The position numbers and the translations under genes were made by a program. Below, piece by piece: positions 12,168 through 26,800 of a stretch of 64,000 nucleotides of DNA. The stretch's first letter is position 1. Each line of letters starts with the position of its first letter. The stretch is from Anisakis pegreffii. Taxonomy: Eukaryota > Nematoda > Chromadorea > Rhabditida > Anisakidae. The notes under the pieces are model-generated. The model searched no databases. It was not told where the DNA came from and saw only the letters and a list, made by a program, of their open reading frames with translations. The DNA is taken from contig JAPYMA010000673.1 in NCBI GenBank assembly GCA_035041965.1, forward strand, positions 93,801-157,800. Reading direction: 5' to 3'.

Positions 12168-15100
12168 TCAGGATGAGGCATGAAAGGAATGCACTGCATC
12201 TTCAATAATGCTTTCCGTGCGATCGAATATTTCTTTCATTCTTCGAGCTTGATTTTCTGGATTCTTCTCATCCTTCAGCACTGCCGAATTGCTCCAGAAT
12301 GCGGCCGCAAAAACAGTGCATAGTGCCGCATAAGGCAACGCCAAACGATAACTCTTCTGAAGATCATTTAATTTTAAGGTTAAAATCTTGAGAAGTTCGA
12401 GCAAAACTTAAATGTTCACATTTAACAATACTTATGTATAATGAATGAAACTTTGAACTAATGGTCCTTCATCGGTCATATATAAACGTGAAGAACGATT
12501 TCCTGGGCGAAAAATGAAATTTATCGCTAATTGCACTTTTCAGTAGGGTGAAAGCAAGTGTTTGTTAATCCTCTGAACTTCTCCACAAAAAAATCTAAGT
12601 AAGAAATCAAAGAACAGGTAGGAATGAGAACAACGAATGACGTTTTACATCAATTTCATCATATCGTTCTCATTTCAACGATGCTCTTGAATGTTTTTTG
12701 GGTATTTAAGCAATAAAAATGAGCTGGAATAATAGCTGCCTGTACACTTTAATACCTTAAGTGGAATAACAGTTGCCTGTACATTTTAATACCTTAAGCA
12801 TTCACATGACCTTTCTGCACTGTACGAGTTCTAATTGCACTTTTTCATATCAGACATCTGACTGATATGTTTATTATCACTAATATGATAAAGTTAGATT
12901 CTTATGGTTCGAAGATTAATCAATAAAGTTTGATTCATTTGACAGAAAAGAATCCATCATATCAAATCCTTGACTATCGGTGATAATTTCAACGCAACAA
13001 TCGCAGTTAACATGTAATTAATGATCACCTTCAGAAGGTTTTTATGAGAAGAAAAACGCACGACCAAATGATTTCAGTTATCATTTGACATGAATAACTT
13101 GCAGTTTATAAATCTTGTATGAGTATATGTCTTTGGGACGGCTATATTTCAGTCTCATTCGTTCGAATTGAACTCGAATTTTGGCTCAATTTCGTTCATT
13201 GGCTTACAGAAGACTAAAATACAAAAAAAATACTAAAATACATGCCGTTGCGATACTGTTGTCTTAATGCAGAATTTTCAGATTGCGTTTTGAGTTGTTC
13301 GAATTACATTCGGTTTAAGTGTGAGTATTACCTGAACATCCTCAAAAGCGAAAGGCATTTCGAGTCGTAAATTTGACATTCTGTCCGCGAGTTGATAATA
13401 ATAATAGTGGAGCAATGGTTTTGTGAGACGTTTCCTCGTATCAACTGATACGGATGTCGATAGCACTCGCTGAAAAGAGCATGAAATTGACAAGGTCGTG
13501 CGTGATTAGAGCCCAAGGAATACAACAGATCACAAACAATCAGCTGTTGATCAAATGTAAGTAATATGATAAGATTGCAATCGACATTATCAATATCAAT
13601 GATGGTGTTACTGCTTCATTGACTGGTGATAAACTGATAAGAAACAAACCATGATATCTTCTACGATAATTCCTTTATGTGCTAATTGCCAGTCAATAAT
13701 TGCCTTGAGCTTATTACCGTCCCACATGATATTTGCTGGCCATAGGTCACCGTGTACCAACGCACAGATATATTCTTTAAACAGTGAGTTTGGCATTCAG
13801 TAATTATAATAGCAATGATAATGATTCGGTTTTAATATTCATCCGATTTGTAATCGCTCTCAGAGAATATCGGTGAAACGGATGAATTCATGATAAATAC
13901 ATCTTCATGGTCATCGAGTACACTGATATGAACGCAGAATGATAATGATAGCCAATATGACAAGAATTCATACCGTCATTTACACATTTCTTCATGTATT
14001 TTCTATTCCAACCGTGTTCACCACTCAATTCCAGCAATAAATCAACTTTTTCGAAATGTTTCGGTGATAACTGCTTTAAAGCAGTAACCATACCATTCAG
14101 CGTATTTTCCATGCTCATCGATTCATCAATTTCCTTGAAACAACTGATTGTAAATCATCAAAGATCGAGCAGTTTTACACTAAATCTCATTCAAACGAAT
14201 GTCGATCGAGAGTTTATGGCAAAAGAAGATGATTTCAAAACAAACTGAAAGTATGAAGAGCTTAAAATCGAGCGATTTTCAAGCAACTTTTGCTAGCAGA
14301 AACTACATTTTCAGTCTGAAACTGAATTTAATCAAATTAAACAAAAAAGTGTTCACGTACACTTTCAAAGAAACCGACTTGTTCCCAACCAACATGCGTA
14401 AACGAATATACATGAAGATCAACAATCGCATCCATTATCGAGTACAACTGCAATGGCTATTTACATTCTGCTTGAATTTGAGAGTATTTGGAAGAACTCG
14501 TTCGAAATTCAGTGATGAACACTTAATCAAGACCGAAATTGATTTGATTACTTTATCACTAACCTGTTTATCATTATCGATAATATCAATTAGTGATACT
14601 TAATCAAGATTCATTTCGAAATTGATTTGTTTATTTTATCACTCACCTGTTTATCATTAAAACCGTCGATAATATCAATTAGTGAATATTTCCGTAGATC
14701 CTCCATAACGATCACGGAGAATTCGTGATCATTCGCCGTTTTCGTCATCAAATCGCAGTCACGACACAAATAGATTTTTGGTATTGGTATAGGGGGGCTT
14801 TCAACTGAAATGTAACATTCACATTTGTGGATATTAATCGATGGCAAGTTGTGTTCTTATCAGATTCATATCGTTTAATAGATATGATACAACCACATTT
14901 GACACATGGTTGATCTGAGAATCATTTGGATGGGATAAACATTCAATTGAATCTTGATGAATTATGATGATGTAATTCAGAAAGATGGCATTACGTTCTT
15001 GGAATAGATGATAGAGTTGGGATTCATTTCGGTGGAATATTCGCACAAGAGTAGCCTCCTCTTTTGCGTCGTGCTCGTTCTCCAAATGATCCATGTGTAA

Positions 15101-16042
15101 TGCCTCTTCAGCTTTCGACGAAAATGTTGGCAACTGCAGTTGAATAAGACAATGAAGTGTTTTATTTTCATTTTTGCAACTGTTTAAGAATCTGATTCAA
15201 AGGTGTTCAGTGTAAATATTGTGATAAGCATGCAGTTTAACAGTTGCAAAGCAAGCCAACGTTCATTCTACTCACAGTCAAATGTGTCTAGCTGTGCGAG
15301 AAGCGCTCTTAAAATTCGATTGTGCATTTATGCTTTTCGTTCTATTCATATAGGGATTCGTTTCGGTCGATGTGCTCAAAGTGTTGATAGCAATTGAAAA
15401 GTGCAACGGAATGGTTTCAGATGGAAAGCGAGGTTATGTAGCCTAAAATTGCCTTTTCCTTAGAATTCGCTCCATGCTCAATTCGTAATGCCTCGCTAGC
15501 TGCCGAGGTGTATGTCGCTGACTGAAACTGTTTGAAGTGATCATTAGGCAAACGTTTTCTTTTCGATGCTTATACTCTATTATTTACATTTATTTAGTCA
15601 CTATTACTATGCGGTACAAAAATACCTATCGGATTATTTTTTCGCAATGCTACACACTGTAATTAAAGCATTCAGGTGTTGACTTGTTTGTTTTGCTATG
15701 ATAAATGATGATGCTTCTGCAATTCTGCAACTAAAACTCACTTTAACGATGAACGATTCGGGTAAGTTGTCACCTTCCCAATCCGGAATCGCTCGTCGAA
15801 TATCAGACATATAACCATTTGTACCAGTAAGCGTTACCAACTAGAATTCGACATTGATCAATAATCTATTCTATCAATGATAACGTAAACAAATTGTTAT
15901 ATTAGTGGTGATAATGATGATAATACAAATGAACAACGCAAGTGAATTGAAGATAAAAAAGATGAACCTTGAGGCCATTCCATTTGGTGAATTGAAAATG
16001 TGGGGATAACGCTTTCTTGAGCCACTCACCTTGCTCATCCAT
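12168..16042 (-). CDS. CHK-domain kinase-like protein (nematode DUF1679 / ecdysteroid-kinase-like)
   Basis: Nine exons on the minus strand (15968-16042, 15742-15840, 14995-15133, 14647-14804, 14361-14447, 13974-14133, 13650-13774, 13332-13469, 12168-12356) join in phase to 389 aa, near the usual length of the family. The aminoglycoside-phosphotransferase-like core is plain: HGDLWPANIMW at about residues 247-257, with catalytic Asp249, and IIDWQLAHKG at about 261-270, with metal-binding Asp267. The nucleotide-side Lys of FIVK sits near residue 58. The N-terminal motif GTNGYMSDI and the C-terminal motifs RKRLTKPLL and LQ/KSYRLA positions also fit the family. Members are predicted small-molecule kinases, and the substrate is unknown for most nematode members. 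The start is the only ATG that gives the expected leading segment. Two copies of the exon 4 donor region lie side by side, and a decayed copy of exon 3 sits in intron 2. It is 398 bp downstream of AGXT2 on the same strand. Confidence 0.92.
12724..12797. repeat. 37-bp tandem duplication
   Basis: Two head-to-tail copies of a 37-bp block (each beginning TGGAATAA and ending AATACCTTAAG) differ at about three positions. They lie in the last intron of the CHK gene. Confidence 0.9.
14521..14685. repeat. Tandem duplication over the exon 4 splice donor of the CHK gene
   Basis: About 14521-14597 and 14598-14685 are two diverged copies of one block that holds the end of CHK exon 4 and its donor. Read on the minus strand, both copies encode SLIDIID...DKQ followed by a GT donor (GTGAGT in the used copy, GTTAGT in the other). 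The outer copy may be an unused or alternative donor. Confidence 0.8.
15434..15531 (-). pseudogene. Decayed duplicate of CHK exon 3
   Basis: After a TTTCAG acceptor, the minus strand reads SATYTSAASEALRIEHGANS and then KEKAIL. This aligns with the true exon 3 (LPTFSSKAEEALHMDHLENE, then HDAKEEATLV) and enters in the same phase 0. It runs to a stop with no GT donor, so it cannot replace exon 3 as it stands. It lies in the intron before exon 3. Most likely an exon duplication in decay; a terminal exon of a short isoform is possible. Confidence 0.6.
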
Positions 16043-16299
16043 CGTATAGCGAAAACAACTAATCACATGACAACGCCATCTACATGTTTCCTTTTATATC
16101 TTATCAGTCTCGTCTGTTATCAACTCTGTTTACTTATCTGACCATTCATTATCAGTTAGTAGTGCCCCAAGACGTTCCATAACACCGTTCGTCTACGAAA
16201 CAATAACTGACGTATAGCCTCAGAACAAATATTTTGATAGTATGTGGCTATAAATTTACAGAGAATAGAACACCTCTCAACATCACATGAGACTACTTA

Positions 16300-16305
16300 T
16301 TTATT
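16300..16305 (-). promoter_or_regulatory. Candidate polyadenylation signal of the AGXT2-like gene
   Basis: AATAAA on the minus strand, about 136 nt past the stop of the aminotransferase and about 258 nt before the CHK start. It suits the end of the first gene in a two-gene transcript or of a separate transcript. Confidence 0.4.
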
Positions 16306-16440
16306 GATAAACATCACAAACTCTACATCTCAATACAGCAATTCACAGTGATCAAATCATAATTTTCGACAATATGCATCAAAGATCTTCATAACAATAA
16401 TATTATATGGATTATAGTTACAAATGAACACAAAAATCAA

Positions 16441-18920
<2,480 letters not shown>

Positions 18921-20884
18921 TTGTTCACGAAACGAAAACGAATTGCGGCTGCTGTGAATTGTTCGGATTGAAAATTGAACGATGAGATTTATGTCAATGA
19001 AATCCTATAAATGTCAGTAAAAATTCAACTGTTTTCGTAATTCCAATTCGATTGATTCAAGTCAAACGTTATTTATAACTAGTTAATCGATGTTTTGCTT
19101 TCACAAAATTCCCAGCATAAATCACAAATGTGCAGTTCAAATTCTGAAGTTGTCATTCACTCACAAGGTCTATGTAGTGTAAAATAAACAAAGCAGTAAA
19201 AGTAAATATTATGGGAAGGTGAGGGAATCTTTTGAGGAAAAATATTAGATAGTGACGTTTAGGAAATGGGTGAAAACAACGAAAACAAAAACATTCGAAT
19301 GAGTTTATTTCATCGCAATTGAAGTTCGTTGCTCTCGTTGATTGATTTTATTCTTGAGTCATTACAATCAATCTCTGAAGACATTGCATCTGATAAGATG
19401 TTATTACAATCATTCTCTGAAGACATTGCGCATTTAGCAGTTTATTCGATGGGTATGATGATGACCTCTCTAATGCAAGGAGAACAAACATTATAAATAC
19501 CTTTGATAGGTAATAGTCAACCGATAGAATTGATCATTAACTATGTTCATTGATTACCAATATATTTAATAACTGACAAATCTGCCGATAACTTCACAGA
19601 GCCCAGTTCCTTTTTTATCTTACTAGATTGACTCTAACTTCAAAATTAAACTGGATAATCTTGAAACAATAAACAACAACTTATAAGTGGATTGCTCAAC
19701 GTTGGTAAAATGAAAAAAATCGCCAATGATTTTTTTGATCAATTGCATAAAAATACTGAACTTTGAGAGATTGATAGTTTCGTTGATATGAGGTGAACAG
19801 ATTCTAATGTCAGAGTGCTGTGATCAATTCAGATAATCGTGTTCAATGGTGATATTGATACAAGGTGTGAGGGTATCAGCCGATTTTCCTAGAGAATTTG
19901 GCATACTGAGGATTTCGGAAGCATTAACTGTTGCAGACCACATTTGCTAATACACCTTTCAATTATTACTTAAAGCTTTCTTAATGAGAAGGAAGGAAGG
20001 ATTTGCCTTGTTGTAATTGTCAACAGCTAAAATCGCTCACTCGCGCATTGCGATTTTACGGTTATGGTTTGATGAAGCTGTCGTTCGAAAAATCGAACAT
20101 ACACATTTTCGGTCTTCTTCCAAGCCTATGCCGTTGCCAGCATAAATTTATCCGTAATGTTTGTCCAGGTTTCTTCCACAAAGCCATCCAGCATTGAAGT
20201 TCCAAGGATTTCGAACTTTTCTTTTGGATTTGGGAAATTAATTTTCAGAAAATTCGAAAAAAAAACTTTTTGGGCGAAATTATTTTGGAATGTCACTTTC
20301 AGAAATTTAGGGAAGACCGTTCTTTCGGAAATTCTGTTCCCATAAATTTACCAAGGAAAGGTTTTTTGGATAATTTAAATTCGGAAATAAACGTTTCTTG
20401 GGTAGTTTTAATTCAGAAAGGAGGATTTTTGGGCACTTTGAACTTAAAAATCCGGAACAAGAAGATTTTTGAGCACTTTGAGTAGAAACCAATAATATTA
20501 GCACATTTCATAATTTGTCATAAAATCTGTGACTGGAATATCTCAAATACTTCGATAGTTTGACGATGCGCTCTCTCTGTCTTCACGATGCTTTGATACA
20601 CGCCTATTAGCCAATTCGTCCCACTGCTTTTTCTACTAATTCGTTCTTCAATTGTACAATAATGATTTTTTTATTTCTGCGGATTTGTGGAGATGGGATA
20701 GCCTCTTGTTTCTTGGATTTTAATTTTATTTTCTTAATCGGCCTGCAAATAAGGAGTTCTGATAATTTAGGAGGTCTTGAAGTCGTGTTTATGTCCAGTA
20801 ACGTATTCGATGTGAATGAAATTTTGATTGAATTAGGCGAAATTGTACGAGAGGAAATCATCTTCTCAGTTGCCCGTTTTCAGG
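18921..20884. other. Intergenic space between divergent genes
   Basis: About 2 kb between AGXT2 (-) and UTP10 (+), so both promoters probably lie here, and perhaps a missed first exon of AGXT2. An acceptor-like TTTATAG with an open frame runs in phase into ATG 18920 and could be the start of a longer first coding exon. No separate gene was seen. A degenerate minisatellite occupies 20209-20485. Confidence 0.5.
20209..20485. repeat. Degenerate short-period repeat
   Basis: Six or so loosely similar units of about 35-50 bp share TTTTTGGG(C/T)A...TTTNAATTCGGAAA-like cores. The spacing is irregular and the units are well diverged, which indicates age. It keeps one strand open for 60-70 codons without making a recognisable protein. 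Confidence 0.55.
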
Positions 20885-23800
20885 ATGACTTCGCTGCAAC
20901 GGCAGTTGGAAGCATTACGGACTCCGGCTACCAGCCGACTTGGGACCGAACGCTTCATTGGATCGTTGCTATTCGATCGGAAACAAGCCGCATCGCTTTA
21001 CAAAGAAGAAGCGCATAAAATTGGTATTTCTTTCGTCGTTGTTTCAATCTTCAGTTCTCAACTCCGCGATGCTTATACAGCTAAATTGCGTGATTTATAA
21101 TTCTGCATATGTCTAGCGAAGTGGTGGGTGCAGATTAGAAATATTCTAACATGTGTAAACGCATTTCTCGACGAAATTCGTTCAGTGAACGTATGAAATT
21201 TAGAGTGCATGTAATGGATGTGATTTCGATTATGTTCAGTCATTTACTATGCAATGCTTGAGGTCAATCCGGTCTCGCACAGCTGCGTAGAGTCGATCCG
21301 GAAATATGTGATAATGAATCGGCAGCACTATTCGAAGAATCGGCATTGAACGTTGAACGATCGTTGTTGTCGAAGGATGAAAATGAGAAACTGAATGAGA
21401 ACATCGACCGCCTAATTGCTCAAATTTCGCCTTATTTGCAACATTTTGCTGCACAGCAAATATTGGAATGGCTGTTGTACAAATATCAGGTCACTCATTC
21501 AACTAATTGAGAAAATTGTCGTTGTTCATTTGCCTACTTTGCGCTGAGTCCAGTGAAACTGCAAAAATTTTTTTTGGATTTGGATGAATGTTTAGCGTTT
21601 GTGATTCGATAATGAATTAATTAATTGATCATTTCGAAGTGTTATTTTCAGGTGAATGAATTCAACGCCGAAAGATTATTCATAGCATTTCTACCGTTTC
21701 ACAGTACAAATATATTCGGCCGATTGTTATCGTTACTTCGGCTGAAAGGTATTGAGTACGATTGGATTCGTGAATATGCCAAGTCAGAATCACCAATTCC
21801 GTTCGAGAAGATCGTTTCGAAGTGTTTCTCGTCAAATCATTCTCTTCTTTCAATTCTTCATCAACATATCGAACATCTTCTACAGGTTCCATTTCGTTAA
21901 ACTTTTCAAAATATCAATCTAGTATTCATTGAATCTGTTTAAATCTCTGAAGAAACTTACGTGGAATGTTTTGAATTCTAAAGCGTTGTGTTGTAGAAAA
22001 TAACTTGATTCGTTTGATTACATTCGTATTGAATTAAATGATTTCAGTTGATTGGTGCCGATGAAATGGAATCGAAAATGCCTCAACTATTCTCATTTCA
22101 CGCCAAATTGTGTGTCCATCTCGTATCTGATCCAACCAAACTCAATGACTCGATCATCGCCAAGATTCTCCCTTTTCTAGCCACATCGCTCAAGTCGGTC
22201 TTTTCTTTGAATCACATCCCAGCAATCATCATTTATTTATCTGTTCCACTACCAAATGTCCATTGTCAACCTTATATATCAGTTATTCATTGTTCAATAA
22301 TCCTAATGAATATTTTGGAAGACATACAGTTTATGTTGATTGCTGATTGTTGCAGATCTCGAATAATATCACTTCGTTTATCAGCACTAATGACCGTATG
22401 TCAACTGTGCGTTACAGTAACGTTATCGGATACCGTAATCAAGTCCTTGTTGAAATTGATTCTATTGAAAATGAATCAGTCAACTGCACAACATTCAATC
22501 AATACTGCATTTGTGATCTGTCAGCATCAGCAAGTCGATTCCCTTCCTTCGAAGTTCGTTGTAATTTCTCTATAATTTATCGAGCGTCCGTTCAGTCTCA
22601 AATATTATTGTATAACGATATACTTGTATACAAAGATGCGTTCAATTTTAAGAAGTAAGTGTTAAAAATGCAAATATACAACTGTGAAGTTGAAATAAGA
22701 ATAATGAAGGATAGAAAGTGGATAGAGGAAGATGTAGAGGAATAATGTAAGATGGTAGGAATTCATGTTTCGGCTCTTAGTCGTTGACATGTTCTTTCAG
22801 GTTAGGCACGGCAATCGTCTTATGTATTTATTCATTTTTCATTATTAAATTTTAATTCATCGTATTGAGATGATGTTTTATGATGTGATTTGTTTTGAGG
22901 GGAGTGAGAAAATTGGCACGAAAAAGTGAGCAGCTGAACGTGCCCAGTCATATTGTATCGCTGAACAAAACAACTGATTCGAGCGCATTGTTGCAACCGT
23001 TATGGCGTACTTTGTTTCAGTTGATCAGTGAAAACGGTTTGTTTTCTATCGACAGTAATATCTTTGTGCAAAGAATCAACAAAACTGTCTTCGTGGCAAT
23101 AATCACAGTGAAATATGCCGATGGATTATGTTTGGACTTAGATTTAGGCTGATGCTAATTGTAGTATATCGGGCCAAGGTGTCTGTCGAACCAATGAGTG
23201 GTTCTTCGGTAGGAGCTAAGCCCAGATGCGATCCATCACCATATTTCACTTTGATTATCAGCAACTGCAGCATGCAGTACAGTGCAAACGTCATAAACAA
23301 ATACATGTGACTGAATAATAATAACGATATAGTGCCATAATAAAACTTCGCAGCACAGATGTATAAGGTTCATGTTAATTATTAAAAGCTACGGAACGAA
23401 TGAAAAGCATTACAATTTTTGAATTTAGTCAGGTAACTGATGAGAGTATTGCCTAAGGATGATTATTTTGATTCAAATGTTTATTATGCTTAATATTGAT
23501 GTTGATTTTAGCAGATGGTGATGAGCATCAGAATGAGTTGTGTTCATTTTTGGTTTCAACGATCCAACAAGGTGACACTCTCACAGCATCATCGGCGAGT
23601 GCCTTCTTCTCGAATGTTTTCGAGTTTTTATCGGCCTCTGAAATGAATGCAGAGAAAATGAGTGAAAATTTCTATGGATGTGTTAGATCATTAATTTTGA
23701 GGTTGATTGTTCGTTTCGTTTTCTTTCTTTTTTATTTATTGATAATTTTTGAATGTTATTGCTAAAACGGTGAATGACAAATTGATTTTGTAACGCTGAT

Positions 23801-26800
23801 TGGGATCGGAAGGAATATGAAATAGTACAGTATCGAAACATCAGAGGTTCATGGTTTTAGTAGACAACAAATAAGAGAAGTGATATTCCCCGATGGATTT
23901 TTAGTGCTTTATCATTTTATCGGTTCATTAAACGATCAAGTCTGAATAGATTTAATCCCGAAACTGAATAGAATTGTTGTGTCTGCAGATTTGGTGAATC
24001 ATTTGATACGATTCGTGCAGAATGGAAAGTGAGGAATGAAAGTGTTGTGGATGAATTAATAAAACGATGTAAGATCGAAGCGCATGAGGTAATTAAACAT
24101 CTGCATCTTATTATGATTATATTTATCATTCATTCATATTGGTTATATTCTATTGAATGTTAGTTTATTGTATACACTGTTGAAATTTATTGCCGATTAC
24201 ATTGATTGAACGCAACTAAAGTATGGAACGAAAATTTGAGTTTAGTGAGCATTTTGATGGCAAAATCAGTGAATTGTATATATATGTGCGGATGTATTGT
24301 TCGCTCATATTGTATGAGTTTTTTGATACATCGCTATTATAATGCTGTTGTTATATTGATAATCAGCTCGATGTTATTGACTGCAGATTGGCGATATTGC
24401 GATGGAGGCGAAACCAACTGGAAAACGCCGTCGTCGGTCGTCGAATAGTATTCGAAAAAGTGCTTGTGAAGGAGACGAGGCAAGGTTCGGCGATAAGCAT
24501 GGTCCTGCGCCCGACAAAAATAAACAAGTTGTGATGGTCGGTTGATTGGATTGATTCATTGTTCTATCGATAATGATAATATGGTAGTGCTATTAAGAGT
24601 GACACTTTAGTAGTTGATGAAATGAGCTCTACAGTTGAGAGGCAGTGAAAGTCCCGTGGATGTCTGAAGTCTTCTCAGCCACAGAGCATCGCTTGGTTCA
24701 CAGTTGTTTTTGCAACAGGGTATATGGGACAAATTTTGATGAAATCAACTTTTTAGTTTAGTAGTATATTTAGAAATGTGGGTGCTGAAGTAAGATTAAC
24801 ATTTCGAAATTGCTGACTGAAGTAGTGATATTTTTGTGTTGATTCGCTTATGTCTTCAAGATACAATAAACGAAAATTCGTGTGAAATTTTCAACTGTTC
24901 AGATGTTCTTTTGGCTTACAAAGAAGTATAACAATGATAAATAACTTCAGGAAGAACAGCTGAATGCGTTGAGAGTGAAACCGAAACAAGTCTTCAAAGG
25001 AGATCCAATCTCGAAACTGGGTGATTTGATAAAGTCGGAAAAATGGGATAAAGTGAAGCTTGGAATAGAGGTAGGTAACTCAATACTTTATCTTCCTCTG
25101 TTATTATTTCACCACTTTTTTAGTTTTTGGCAATGCACTGATTTGATTATTGACTGTCGAAAATTTGAAATTGATGCGTTGATAATTGAAGAATAATTCA
25201 TTGGTATGTAACGATTAGTGCATTATGGATATATACTTTGATGTTTTTGTGGAAATTCAAGCAAATTTTCATATTTTTTTAACTTATTGATGTTTGTTTT
25301 GTTGGAAAGTTTATGCCACTACATTTTTTGTCGAATTTATGATGTGAATTATTCATATATGGTATGGTGAGTGATTGTTTTAAGGCGCTGACAGCACCAA
25401 AATATATAAAACAACGAATAGCTGACGATTTTGAGACGTTTATTATCGAAATGGTAGGAGTGATCACATCAAGAGAGTCAATTCCAGTGAAAGCTGATCT
25501 CAGAAATGCTTTATCGATGGTGAGCACGGTGTATTTTTAGATTCGTATTATTATCTTGTTTCTTTACTGTAATGTGTCGTATAATAGAGTTGTTGAAGTA
25601 TGTTATTCATAATGATTTCATAAAAACACTGGTGATAACGAAAGTGATAATAGAGTGAAGGAATTAGTAATCATTTTCAGTTACCAATAAAATGTGAATT
25701 GGCTTGCATGTTGCTGTCTCGATTTTCTGTTGAGCCAGAAGGAAAACGAAAACGTGCTGAAAATAACGACGCATCATTGAGAAAGAACGAAATATTTCGT
25801 GACGAAGACGAGAATGCATATTTGAATCGTGTTAAGTTTGTTTTGGAATTACTCAGTGCCAACCAACAGTTGGAAGCATCATCGCAAATCTTTGTCATTC
25901 TATTTGACATCTTCAAAATGTGAGTTTATCGTTATTAAATTTCAAAGGTATTCATTTATCTCGTTGTTAGTGAATTGAATTCTGTTCATTCGATTATTGT
26001 GGTTGTTTTAAAATTCTCCAGTTTAGATTATTTTCGATCACTCATTCGATCATTCTTAAAAAACATCACTGAGTTATTGAGGTTGTTATTGAGATTTTTG
26101 TTAGTTATTGTTGAGGTTGTTAAATAGTAATTGTTGTAAATGATTAACAATTGAATGATACACAAATCGTATTGGAATGTAATCATTTTTCCGTTATTGG
26201 AAGATTTTTTAAAGTTTTTATCATTAACAGTGAAGGATGAATTGGTTATGAGTGTATATTCGATAATACAATTTTCAGGAGTATGAACTCAAACGATAGC
26301 GATGAAGTGCATTCAACTTATTCGTATATTCAGCAATTGGTCGTATCGCTGCTCGTCCGACTTCTCAAAGAACCGCGTTAGTTATTTTACATCCACGCTC
26401 ATCATCTACGTATCCGAACAGAACCGTTTGCGTTCGTTTCATGACAGATGGCGTTGATAACTATAGTGTTAGATTATAATCGCTTGGTGTTTTATTAATG
26501 TAATCGATCGTATGGGAAAATTGTTTGTTGATTTGAATATATTAACAACGATTTCGTTCATTTGAATCTGTAATGAATTGAACTTTTTCGTAAAGTGTAG
26601 TTAATGATGATTTTCAGATGGATACAAAATCACAAAACAAGATTTACAATTGGATTGTGTGGTGGAGACGATTCGCAGAACGCGTGATCATAACACATTG
26701 AGAAGTTGTTTAAGTTTTCTCACTGCTGCTGTTCACATATCATCGGTTCGGTGTTTATTTTTATTTTTTTGGGAGGGGGATTGTTTTATTAATTTATTGC

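Noticed and set aside
14199..14603. 134-codon plus-strand open frame, the longest in the window
   Set aside because: It is antisense to CHK exon 5 and its flanking introns, and the minus strand there has the family's expected exon and phase. No motif on the plus strand.
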